Source: Myxococcales bacterium
Lineage (GTDB): Bacteria > Myxococcota_A > Polyangia > Polyangiales > Ga0077539
DNA length: 64,000 nucleotides
Reading direction: 5' to 3'
Assembly: GCA_016793325.1 (NCBI GenBank)
Contig: JAEUKI010000069.1
Location: forward strand, 1-64,000
Each line of letters begins with the position of its first letter. The first letter of the stretch is position 1. A program made the translations under genes and the position numbers. Below, piece by piece: positions 42,463 to 51,168 of this stretch. Below the pieces are notes generated by a model. That model worked only from the letters and a program-made list of their open reading frames with translations, ran no database searches and was not told the origin of the DNA.

Positions 42463-43233
42463 GTGGCCAAGGCACGAGACACCGTTGAAGCTGTCGCACA
42501 GAGCGCGGACTACTTGCGCCTCGCGATGGCCGCGGACGACCCACGCCGCGCGTTGGCGCTCGCGCGCGAGGGGCTGGCGCGGGCGGATGAAGCGACCTCT
42601 CGGGGCGAAGAAGACGACCCCGAGTCGCGACTGCTGCTCTTGCGCGAGGTGTTCAAGGCCCACATGCGCGCGGGGCGCCCTCGGTCGGCGCACGCGGTCG
42701 CGAAGAAGATGACCCGCATCGGCGCGCTCGCGGAGGTCGCCAACGCAGACCTCGGTCGCGCGTGCAGCGCGCTCGGCTGGTTCGAGCACGCGGCGCGGTC
42801 CTATCGTCTCGCGGCGCGGTTTGCTCCCGCGAATCGCCGCGCGACGCACTGGGCCGCGAGCGCGATGGCGCTGTTTCACGCGGGGCATCCCGATGAGTCG
42901 CTCGCGGCGCTCGAGCGCGCGCTGCGGTGGTCGACGCAGACGCGGCCGCTCCACCGCGCGCAGGTCGCGCTCGTCGAGCTCTCTCGCGGAACGACCGTTC
43001 CCGACCTCAGCGCCATCGTCGCCGACCTCGACGCGTCCCGCGCGTCCGAAGGCTACGGCCGCTATGTCCTCGGCTCGATCGCGCTGCTGCTCGGCGATCG
43101 AGCGCGCGCCGACGCGCTGCTTCGGGAGTTCATCGCGCGCAACGCCAACGACGCGCTCCGCGCAGCGACGCTCGCTGGCGAGCTCGCGCGAGCGCGGGCG
43201 GGACTCCGGGCGCTCTCTTCGCGTGACGTCTGA
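42463..43233 (+). CDS. TPR-like helical-repeat protein
   Basis: A 256-residue soluble protein of TPR-like helix pairs (VNA-type, for example LGWFEHAARSYRLAARFAPANRRATHW and ALERALRWSTQTRPLHRAQVALVEL). GTG 42463 chosen: reading further upstream to 42355 adds an unlikely Arg/Pro-rich stretch that overlaps the divergent kinase's promoter region. The close position, 110 bases from the kinase start, suggests shared control. Function unknown. Confidence 0.65.
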   Translation: MAKARDTVEAVAQSADYLRLAMAADDPRRALALAREGLARADEATSRGEEDDPESRLLLLREVFKAHMRAGRPRSAHAVAKKMTRIGALAEVANADLGRACSALGWFEHAARSYRLAARFAPANRRATHWAASAMALFHAGHPDESLAALERALRWSTQTRPLHRAQVALVELSRGTTVPDLSAIVADLDASRASEGYGRYVLGSIALLLGDRARADALLREFIARNANDALRAATLAGELARARAGLRALSSRDV

Positions 43234-43310
43234 GCGATGAGCGACCGTTCGCAGACCAACCGCTGCAATCGCAGAGATCGCCGCGCGCACACTTCGACGG
43301 GAGGTCGTGC

Positions 43311-44300
43311 GTGACCGCGATCGAGCTGCCGCTGTGGTTCGTGCTGGTGTTCTCGTTCGTGTTCGGCGCGGCGTGGGGATCGTTCGCGAACGTCGTCGTC
43401 TATCGCTGGCCGCTCGGGCTGAGCGTCGTGTCGCCGCCGTCGCGATGCCCGTCGTGCGAGACCAACATTCGCGCGTTCGACAACGTTCCGATCTTCGCGT
43501 GGCTCTGGCTTCGCGGGCGGTGCCGCAGCTGTCGCGCCCCGATCTCGCCGCGCTACGCGATCGTCGAGCTCGTGTTCGCGCTGCTCTCGACGGCGCTCGC
43601 GTATCGGCTGTTCGTCGTCGACGCGCCGTCCCTCGCGGCGAGCGTCGTGCTCGTGCACTACCTCGTCCGGTTCTCGGTCGTCTTCGCGCTCGTCGTCGTG
43701 GCGTTGATCGACCTCGATCGCACCGAGGTGCCGGACTTCGTTCTGCTGTTCGCCGTCGCGCCGATCGTCGCCGCGCTCGGAACGAGCCCCATCGCTCCTG
43801 CGGTCGACGCGCTCTCGGCGCTCGCGGGCGCGGGCCTCGGCTACTTCGGACTCCGGCTGCTCTTCATCGATGGGCTGAAGCTCGTGATCGGACGCGCTGG
43901 GATGGGCCTCGGCGACGCGCACTTGCTCGTGGTCGTGGGCGCGATGCTCGGGCCCGCGGGAGTGCTGTTCTCACTCGGAGCCGGCGCTGTGCAGGGCGTC
44001 GCCGCGGCTGCGATCGCGGCGGCGCTCGGACGACGCATCGGCGCGGACGACGTCGACGAGGTCGAAGACGTCGACGACGAGCAAGACAACGACGACACGG
44101 CGGGCAGCGAGACGGACGACGCGACCGCGACCGCGACCGAGCAATCCGACGACGAAGCGCGCGCGGCGGACGGCGCTGAGCTCGCTGCTCCGTCTGGTCG
44201 AACGCCGATGAAGCTCCCGTTCGCGCCCTTTCTGGGACTCGCCGCACTCGAATACATGCTCTTCGCGGACGTTTTGGTCGCGCGCTGGCTCGCGTACTGA
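43311..44300 (+). CDS. Prepilin peptidase (PilD/GspO-like) with an acidic insertion
   Basis: A 329-residue inner-membrane aspartic peptidase that cleaves type IV prepilin leaders and N-methylates the new N-terminus. A zinc-type CPSC...CRSC pair lies in the first cytoplasmic loop (about 46-70). The catalytic aspartates are in LIDLDRTEVPD and GMGLGDAHLL. A run of about 50 residues dominated by Asp/Glu (about 244-295) precedes the last membrane segment and is not part of the family. GTG 43311 follows GGGAGG. No pilin gene is nearby. Confidence 0.88.
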   Translation: MTAIELPLWFVLVFSFVFGAAWGSFANVVVYRWPLGLSVVSPPSRCPSCETNIRAFDNVPIFAWLWLRGRCRSCRAPISPRYAIVELVFALLSTALAYRLFVVDAPSLAASVVLVHYLVRFSVVFALVVVALIDLDRTEVPDFVLLFAVAPIVAALGTSPIAPAVDALSALAGAGLGYFGLRLLFIDGLKLVIGRAGMGLGDAHLLVVVGAMLGPAGVLFSLGAGAVQGVAAAAIAAALGRRIGADDVDEVEDVDDEQDNDDTAGSETDDATATATEQSDDEARAADGAELAAPSGRTPMKLPFAPFLGLAALEYMLFADVLVARWLAY

Positions 44301-44383
44301 CGGTCTCGCGTGGGGCGCTGACACCTGCGGCGAGGCACGCCGGAGTGCCCTCGTTCGCCACGCGGGCCCTCATCGCATCGCGG

Positions 44384-44401
44384 TGTCGCACGCTGTCGCA
44401 C
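44384..44401 (+). repeat. Short direct repeat upstream of a TetR gene
   Basis: TGTCGCAC at 44384-44391 and again at 44394-44401, a 10-base period. It is in the 168-base region before the TetR gene, which is AT-richer than the rest of the window. A tandem operator half-site is possible, but the repeat is short. Confidence 0.3.
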
Positions 44402-44468
44402 AAGCGTTTTCTTCGCTATTTTTCCCGAATTGCTTCCGGTCATCTCCTTTCTTTGTTACTTAGAAGAA

Positions 44469-45071
44469 ATGCATGGCACGGATCGGTTTCGGGCGTTGGA
44501 TCCAAAAAAGCGCTCGGTCGTGATCGAAGCGGCCTCGCAAGAGTTCGCTACGTTCGGCTACCTCGCAGCGAGCACCAATCGCATCGCGGCGAGCGCGGGC
44601 ATCTCGAAGGGGGCACTCTTCAGCTATTTCCCCACGAAGGAAATGCTGTTCGCCGGCGTCGTCGGGACGCTGTTCGACGAAATTGGCGCGGCTGACCCAG
44701 CGCTCGTCGCAGCGCCGACCGGCTCGCTCGAAGCGCAGCTCGAAGCGCTCGCGCTGCGGCTCTTCGCGCTCGACGCGCGGTGGCCGAAGCTCTTCGTGCT
44801 CGGGCACGAGCTGCGGTTTCACGGCGCGCACGTGCCCGAGTGCAAGCAGCACCTCGATCGATTTCGAACGTTGATCGACGCACACGTCGAGTCTGCGATC
44901 GCGGGATCTACTGGCGGATCCGCGGCCGTTTCGCGTGAGCTCGCGCTTGCGTTGTTCGATCGACTGCGCGCGCACTTCGTGTTGCGGTCGCCCGAAGTCG
45001 CGACCGAAGCGCAGTTTCGCGCGGTCGCGCAGCCCGTTGTCGCCGCGCTCGTCCGCGCGCTCGCGCGCTGA
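44469..45071 (+). CDS. TetR/AcrR-family transcriptional regulator
   Basis: A 200-residue regulator with HTH ASTNRIAASAGISKGALFSYFPTKEMLF and an effector domain. ATG 44469 is used; the upstream in-frame start would add an unusual hydrophobic leader. The 70 bases before it are the most AT-rich stretch of the region (runs such as TATTTTTCCC and TTTCTTTG), likely the promoter. Its target is not evident; neighbours are prepilin peptidase and the small basic protein. Confidence 0.85.
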   Translation: MHGTDRFRALDPKKRSVVIEAASQEFATFGYLAASTNRIAASAGISKGALFSYFPTKEMLFAGVVGTLFDEIGAADPALVAAPTGSLEAQLEALALRLFALDARWPKLFVLGHELRFHGAHVPECKQHLDRFRTLIDAHVESAIAGSTGGSAAVSRELALALFDRLRAHFVLRSPEVATEAQFRAVAQPVVAALVRALAR

Positions 45072-45262
45072 ACGCCGGGGTTCGTCGGCGCGGTTTCTTT
45101 CGGGGGCCCTTGAGATCGCGGCGACGTTGCGGTACCTCTCCGCCCCCCACGACGGGCCCGATGCGCGGCCCAATCGACCCAACACAGTACTTCGCGCCGC
45201 CTCGTCGCTGCGACCAAACGCAGCGAACCACCACGAGCGCCGCTTACCTCGAGAGCGTTTCG

Positions 45263-45622
45263 ATGAGCCACCTTGCCAAGATTCTCGCGTCGTCCAACAG
45301 CAAGCTCGCCTCCGTTTTGAACGAGTCGAAGATCGACCCGATCCGCCTCGTCGCCGCGTCGCACGAAATCGAAGCGCTGCGTCCCGAGGACAAGCAGATC
45401 AAGCGCGAGAAGAAGGCCGCCGCCGGCAAGGACGACGACGCCGCCAAGGCCGCGCGCAGCAAGAAGCCCCGCAGCGGTCGCCCCGTGACCGAGCGCCTCG
45501 TGACCGACGCGCTCGCGGGCAAGCCCGTCTCGGGCCCCGCGAAGAACCGCGTGCTCCGCGCGGTCAACGCCGTTCGCGCGCAGAAGAAGCTCGCGGCCGT
45601 CGAGCTCAAGCAGCTCTTCTGA
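45263..45622 (+). CDS. Small Lys/Ala-rich basic protein
   Basis: A 119-residue protein (16 Lys and 10 Arg against about 13 acidic residues). The N-terminal 45 residues are helical (LAKILASSNSKLASVL), followed by a Lys-rich linker (IKREKKAAAGKDDD) and a compact end (GRPVTERLVTDALAGKPVSG, NRVLRAVNAVRAQKKLAAVEL). Lys is always AAG and Ala often GCC, unlike the GCG-dominated neighbours, which may reflect high expression. ATG 45263 is chosen over a 51-codon upstream extension that is low in complexity. A nucleoid or RNA-binding role is a guess only. Confidence 0.7.
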   Translation: MSHLAKILASSNSKLASVLNESKIDPIRLVAASHEIEALRPEDKQIKREKKAAAGKDDDAAKAARSKKPRSGRPVTERLVTDALAGKPVSGPAKNRVLRAVNAVRAQKKLAAVELKQLF

Positions 45623-45626
45623 GCGC

Positions 45627-45651
45627 TTTTGCCGAACACGCGTCGGCAAAA
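45627..45651 (+). repeat. Perfect inverted repeat after the small basic gene
   Basis: TTTTGCCGA, loop of 7, TCGGCAAAA: nine perfectly paired bases starting 5 bases after the stop. Its A/T ends are reversed relative to an intrinsic terminator (no U-run after the stem on either strand), so it is an operator or an RNA-stability hairpin rather than a classical terminator. The Tat-exported Rieske gene starts 45 bases later. Confidence 0.5.
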
Positions 45652-45695
45652 CAAGGCTGGTCAAGCCTCCGTGGCAGCAGGTAACTTGCGAGGCC

Positions 45696-46220
45696 ATGAG
45701 CGACCAGAAGAATGTCTCGGAGGCGCGCAGGCGCTTCCTCTTTCGTGCGTCTGCAGCGGCAGCAGCGGCGGGCGTTGTGTTTCCGGCCTGTGGCATGCCG
45801 ATGACCGGAAACGACGGCGGCGTCGACAGCGGCACGGGCGACACCGGCACCGGATCGGGGTCGGAGTTCGCGACGGGCGTGATGGCGAGCTCCCTCAGCG
45901 TGGGCAGCGTTCAAGTCGTCACGCCGACGCGCGGCGACCCCGTCGTTCTCGGCCGCGACGCGGGCGGCTACTACGCGATGTCCGGCGCGTGCACCCACGA
46001 GATGTGCCCCGTCATGGCGGCGGCCGGCGCGTCGATGATCGGCTGCACGTGCAACCACGGCGCGACCTACTCGCTGACGGGCGCGCTGCTCACGCCCGCG
46101 ACCACGCGCCCCGTGGCCAACCAGCAGCCGCTCAAGCACTTCCGCATGGAGATTCGTGCGGGCGCGATCGTTGTGTCCGTCGGCACCGAAGTGCCCAACA
46201 CGACCCGCGTCACGGCGTGA
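45696..46220 (+). CDS. Tat-exported Rieske-type lipoprotein with a modified second ligand box
   Basis: A 174-residue protein with a twin-arginine signal (RRRFLFRASAAAAAAG) and a lipobox-like FPAC. A Gly/Ser/Thr/Asp tether leads to a small Rieske domain: box 1 is CTHEMC, identical in pattern to the bc1-type CTHLGC, and box 2 is CTCNHGATY where the family has C-x-C-H-G. An extra residue therefore lies between the disulfide Cys and the His ligand. The protein should be periplasmic. It might carry electrons, or it might be a cluster-less relative. Confidence 0.82.
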   Translation: MSDQKNVSEARRRFLFRASAAAAAAGVVFPACGMPMTGNDGGVDSGTGDTGTGSGSEFATGVMASSLSVGSVQVVTPTRGDPVVLGRDAGGYYAMSGACTHEMCPVMAAAGASMIGCTCNHGATYSLTGALLTPATTRPVANQQPLKHFRMEIRAGAIVVSVGTEVPNTTRVTA

Positions 46221-46253
46221 GCTCGTCGCGCGCGATGCGTCGTTGGTGAGCCG

Positions 46254-47444
46254 ATGAGCGCACCCACCATGGACGCCTGGCGCAAGCGATTTACGCGACG
46301 AGTCGTCGGGGGGACCCTCGCATCGCAGCTGCCGATCGCGCTCACGTGCGCGGCGCTCGCGGCTTCGTCGGGCACGCCCGCGACGGTCGCGATCGTCGTC
46401 GCGATCCTCGCGCTCGGGGCGCTCAACACCCCGCTCTATTTGCGGCTGCGCGACTGGCGCGACCACGAGCGACGGTCGCTGGCGCGCGTGTGGGCCGTCG
46501 AGCTCCCGTACTTCGCGTACTTCGCGGGGTCCGTGTTCTTCGCGCTCACGTTTGCTCCCGTGTTGCTCGTCGCGGGAATCGTCGGCGGAGGCGCGCTGGT
46601 CGGAGCGTCGATGCGCGCGCTCTTGATTGTGTGTGCGCTCGTCGGGTTCTACTCGGTGTTCGTTCGACGCCTTTGGGCGCCGGTCGCGCCCGTGGTGGTC
46701 GAAATCGACGGGCTCGACCCTGCGCTCGAGGGCTTCACCATCGCGCAGCTCAGCGACGTGCACTGCGGTCCGTACATGCCTCGCTGGTACCTACGGCGGC
46801 TCGCGCGGCGGATGTCTTCGCTCGGCGCGGACGTGTGCGTCCTGACCGGCGACATGATCACCGAGGGAGAGGGCTACACCGACGACGTCGCAGAGCTCGC
46901 GCGGCACGTCACGGCCCCGCGGGGAGTGCTCGCGATCCTGGGAAATCACGACTATTTCGGGACGACCGACGGCGTTCGACTCGCGCTCGAGCGCGGCGGC
47001 GCCAAGGTCTTGCGCAACGAGGGCGTCGCGGTCGCGCGCGCGGACGGGGGACCCGCGCTGTTCATCGCAGGGATCGACGACAATTGGACGGGACGAGACG
47101 ACGTGGCGCGAGCGCTCGCAGAGAAGCCCGACGGAACAACCTGCGTGTTTCTCGCGCACGATCCGTCGCTCTTCGACGAGATCGCGTCGCACGGGAGCGT
47201 GAGCCTCGTGCTCTCGGGGCACACGCACGCGGGGCAAGTGGGCGTTCCATTTGTGACCCATCGATTCAACTTGGGCCGGATCAAGTTCGCCCGCAGCGTC
47301 GGCCTCTCGCGCTCGAACGACGGCCGCGTCGCCCTCTTCGTTCACCCCGGCAACGGGACCTCTGGCCCACCCGTCCGCTTCGGCGTCGCCCCTGTGATCG
47401 CGAAGATCACCCTCGTCCGAGCTCGAACGAAGTCCCACCCATGA
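46254..47444 (+). CDS. Membrane-anchored metallophosphoesterase
   Basis: A 396-residue protein with about four N-terminal membrane segments (LPIALTCAALAAS, VAIVVAILALGALN, FAGSVFFALTF, ALLIVCALVGFY). A calcineurin-like phosphoesterase domain follows, with the dimetal ligands in SDVHCG, GDMI, GNHDY, LAHDP and GHTHAG. This matches the YkuE/YaeI-like group acting on lipids or small phosphates. Its stop overlaps the AEC transporter start (ATGA), so the two are co-translated. Confidence 0.85.
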   Translation: MSAPTMDAWRKRFTRRVVGGTLASQLPIALTCAALAASSGTPATVAIVVAILALGALNTPLYLRLRDWRDHERRSLARVWAVELPYFAYFAGSVFFALTFAPVLLVAGIVGGGALVGASMRALLIVCALVGFYSVFVRRLWAPVAPVVVEIDGLDPALEGFTIAQLSDVHCGPYMPRWYLRRLARRMSSLGADVCVLTGDMITEGEGYTDDVAELARHVTAPRGVLAILGNHDYFGTTDGVRLALERGGAKVLRNEGVAVARADGGPALFIAGIDDNWTGRDDVARALAEKPDGTTCVFLAHDPSLFDEIASHGSVSLVLSGHTHAGQVGVPFVTHRFNLGRIKFARSVGLSRSNDGRVALFVHPGNGTSGPPVRFGVAPVIAKITLVRARTKSHP

Positions 47445-48373
47445 GCGGCGCGCTCCTCGTCGCGGTGTGTCTCTTCGCTGGGTGGGCCCTGCGCAGACGA
47501 GGTCGAGTCGATGAAGCGTTTGCGAACGCGCTCGCGCGGTTCGTCGTCGACGCGGCGCTCCCGTGCCTCACCTTCCGCGGCGTTCGCGCCCTGCGCGCGG
47601 CGGACTCGAGCGCGCTGTGGGTGCCCGTCGCGTCTGCGTGGATCGCGTTCGCCGCTGCGGCGCTCTTTCTGTGGCTCGCGGCGCGCGTGCTTCGATGGGA
47701 CCGCGCGACAACGGGCTCGCTGCTCGTCACCGCCACCGTCGGAAACACCGCGTTCGTCGGCCTTCCGCTCATCGAAGGGCTCTACGGGCGCGACGCGATC
47801 GCGACGGCGACGCTCGTCGACCAAGCGGGCTCGTTCGTGATCGTCTCGACCGCGACGGTGCTCCTCGCCCAACGATTCGCGGACCGAACGGATCGAACGA
47901 AGCACCCCAGCCGGAGCATGCTCCGCAAGCTCCTCACGTTTCCGCCTGTGGTGGGGTCGTTGCTCGGCGTCGCTTCGCGCGGCGTCGCGCTCCCGACGGC
48001 GCTCGACGCTGTGATCGAGCGGCTCGCTTCGCTGGTCGTTCCCCTCGCGCTCGTGTCGGTGGGCGTTCGGCTCTCGCTCGACGCGCGCGCGCTCCGTCGC
48101 GACGCGGGCCCGATCGCCGTGGGGCTCGCCGTCAAGCTCGTGCTCTCGCCCGCGGTCGCCCTCGCCGCCGCCGTCGCGCTCGGCCTCCGAGGGCAGACGC
48201 TCGCGATCACGATCGCTCAGTGCGCGATGGCGCCCATGGTGACGGCAGGGCTCGTCGCGACCGAGCACGATCTTCGCCCCGAGCTCGCGTCGTCGCTCGT
48301 CGCGCTCGGGGTGTTTGCGTCGCTCGTGACCGTTCCCGTCTGGAGAGCGGTCCTCGCAGCGTCGGGGCTGTGA
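47441..48373 (+). CDS. AEC-family transporter
   Basis: A 310-residue membrane protein of the auxin-efflux-carrier (AEC/BASS-like) superfamily. About ten helices in two inverted halves; typical fragments are DAALPCLTFRGV, VTATVGNTAFVGLPLIEGLYG, LLGVASRGVALP and LVVPLALVSVGVRLSL. These carriers move organic acids such as malate or malonate. ATG 47441 overlaps the metallophosphoesterase stop. A single in-frame chain with no breaks. Confidence 0.88.
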   Translation: MSGALLVAVCLFAGWALRRRGRVDEAFANALARFVVDAALPCLTFRGVRALRAADSSALWVPVASAWIAFAAAALFLWLAARVLRWDRATTGSLLVTATVGNTAFVGLPLIEGLYGRDAIATATLVDQAGSFVIVSTATVLLAQRFADRTDRTKHPSRSMLRKLLTFPPVVGSLLGVASRGVALPTALDAVIERLASLVVPLALVSVGVRLSLDARALRRDAGPIAVGLAVKLVLSPAVALAAAVALGLRGQTLAITIAQCAMAPMVTAGLVATEHDLRPELASSLVALGVFASLVTVPVWRAVLAASGL

Positions 48374-48395
48374 TATCTCATCGCGCAACTGCATC

Positions 48396-49352
48396 GTGCG
48401 AACGCGAACGCTCGGCCGTACGGCCATCGAAGTGAGCGAGATTGGCCTCGGCTGCTGGGGACTTTCGGGAGAGGCCTACGGCGAGGTCTCGCGCGAACAA
48501 GCGCGGGCGACGATCGACGCTGCGCTCGACGAGGGCTGCACCGTGCTCGAGCTCGCGAGCTGCTACGGCGAGAAGGGACGCGAGGTCGACACCATCCTCG
48601 GTGAGGCGCTCGAAGGCCGCGACCGCTCGAAGGTCAGGATCGTGTTGCGCATCGGGATCGACCGCGAGTCTTCGCCGCCGCGAAAGCGCTTCGACCGCGG
48701 GTCGCTCATGCGCATGCTCGAGTCGTCGCTCGCGCGGTTGCGAACCAACTACGTCGACGTCGTGCTGCTTCACAACCCGCTCGCGAGCACGCTCGAGCGC
48801 TCGTTCGACGCGCTCGACGCGCTCGCGTCGTTTCGCGAGCGCGGGATGGCCACGGCGATGGGCGTGAGCGCCGGGAGCTTCGACGCAGCGTCCGCAGCGC
48901 TCAAGCAGTCGATCGACGTGATCGAGCTGCCGTACAACATCCTCGCGCCGAGGCTGTTGCACGCGCTCTTGCCCGAGATCACCCGCGCTCAAGTGGGGAT
49001 CATCGCGCGCTCGCCGCTCGCGTACGGGCTGCTCGCGGACGGGTTCGACGCCGAGCGACAGTTCGCGCAAGGCGATCACCGGCTCGATCGATGGACGCCC
49101 GAGGACATCGGTCGCCGCGTGCGACAGCGCGAAGTGCTGCGCCCGTTTGTCAAAGATTCGGTGAAGTCTCTCCGCGAGGCCGCGATTCGTTACGTGCTCG
49201 CGAACCACACCGTGGGCTGCACGGTCGTCGGCGCGCGAACCCCCGAAATGGCCCGCGAAAATGCTCGCGCAGCCGAGGACCTCCCGTACCTCGACCCAGC
49301 CGTGTTCTCGACGCTCGGACAGCGACTCGAGGAAGAGGGAATCTCGAGCTGA
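48396..49352 (+). CDS. Aldo/keto reductase family member with a divergent active site
   Basis: A 318-residue (beta/alpha)8 barrel. LGRTAIEVSEIGLGCWGLSG and VLLHNPL with a barrel-end VVGARTPEMARENA are clearly of the family. The usual Asp of the DxAxxYG motif is Glu (ELASCYG), and the catalytic Lys of the VATK strand is Arg (IVLRIGI); the Tyr and the His of LLHNP remain. NADPH-dependent reduction is therefore uncertain. GTG start. It precedes ftsE by about 90 bases. Confidence 0.8.
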   Translation: MRTRTLGRTAIEVSEIGLGCWGLSGEAYGEVSREQARATIDAALDEGCTVLELASCYGEKGREVDTILGEALEGRDRSKVRIVLRIGIDRESSPPRKRFDRGSLMRMLESSLARLRTNYVDVVLLHNPLASTLERSFDALDALASFRERGMATAMGVSAGSFDAASAALKQSIDVIELPYNILAPRLLHALLPEITRAQVGIIARSPLAYGLLADGFDAERQFAQGDHRLDRWTPEDIGRRVRQREVLRPFVKDSVKSLREAAIRYVLANHTVGCTVVGARTPEMARENARAAEDLPYLDPAVFSTLGQRLEEEGISS

Positions 49353-49442
49353 GCGACGCCGCGTCGCCCGGAGCTCTCTCGACGAGAACGCGCGCCACTT
49401 TTTTGCGCGTTGTGTGTCCGTTGGGATAAGGCCCGTAGCGTC

Positions 49443-50279
<837 letters not shown>

Positions 50280-50297
50280 GCGTAGAGGAGCCATCGA

Positions 50298-51164
50298 ATG
50301 AAGGTCGTATCTCGCGCGCTGCGCGGCGTGCGTGAGCACGTGCGCACCCAAATCGTCAGCGTCGCGACCGTCGCGCTGGCGCTCTTTTGCCTCGCGACCG
50401 CCGCGCTCGCCGCGCAAAACCTCGGCGAAGTGTCTCGTCGATGGGGCGGGCCCGTTCGCATGACCGTGTACCTCTCGGACGGCGCGACGGCCGAGCAAGT
50501 CGAGTCGCTCCGCAACGCGCTCTCGGCGCTGCCCGAGGTGAGCTCCGCGCGGTACGTGTCGCCCACAGAATCAAGAGCGCTCGTCGCAGGGGACGACCGC
50601 GTGATGGCCTCGGCGAGCGCCGAGCTCTTTCCCGCGACGGTCGAGCTCTCGCTGGTCGCGGGAGCGACGGACGCGAGCCGCGTCGAAGCCCTCGCCGCGC
50701 GCGTGCGCCGCCTCGGGTCGGTCAGCGACGTCGAGACCTACCAGGGAATCACCGGTCAATTGCAGTCGTTTCTGTCGGGCGGACGCACCGCGACGCTCGT
50801 GTTCGGCGTGATCGTGCTGCTCTGCGCGGTCGCGGTCGTGAGCAACACCGTGAGGCTCTCGCTCCACGCTCGGATGCGCGAGGTCGAAGTCCTTCGGCTC
50901 GTCGGCGCGTCGCCGCAGTACGTGCGCTCGCCGTTCTTGGCGGAGGGCGCGCTCCTCGGCGGCGGCGGAGCGATCGTCGCGGTCTCGGTCCTCGCGTTCG
51001 TCTTCTTCGCGATGCGCGGCCGACTCGACGCCACGCTCGGAACCGCGCTCGGAATGCGCCCGGTGTTCCTGTCGCTCCCGATCCTCGCGGGCTTCGTCCT
51101 CGGCGGCGCGGGCCTCGGCGCCACGGGCAGCGCGCTCGCGGTTCGCCGCTGGCTCAAGGTGTGA
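50298..51164 (+). CDS. ftsX: FtsX, cell-division membrane protein
   Basis: A 288-residue permease-like partner of FtsE. One N-terminal helix (VSVATVALALFCLATAALAA), the extracytoplasmic domain with MTVYLSDGATAEQVE, then three helices (LVFGVIVLLCAVAVVSNTV and two later ones) and the REVEVLRLVGASPQYVRSPF coupling loop. GAGGAG lies nine bases before the ATG. It is next to ftsE and the EnvC-like gene, the standard transmembrane signalling set. Confidence 0.92.
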   Translation: MKVVSRALRGVREHVRTQIVSVATVALALFCLATAALAAQNLGEVSRRWGGPVRMTVYLSDGATAEQVESLRNALSALPEVSSARYVSPTESRALVAGDDRVMASASAELFPATVELSLVAGATDASRVEALAARVRRLGSVSDVETYQGITGQLQSFLSGGRTATLVFGVIVLLCAVAVVSNTVRLSLHARMREVEVLRLVGASPQYVRSPFLAEGALLGGGGAIVAVSVLAFVFFAMRGRLDATLGTALGMRPVFLSLPILAGFVLGGAGLGATGSALAVRRWLKV

Positions 51165-51168
51165 AGTC

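Noticed and set aside
44430..44468. A longer N-terminus for the TetR gene beginning at 44430
   Set aside because: It would add an atypical hydrophobic leader read from the AT-rich promoter-like stretch.
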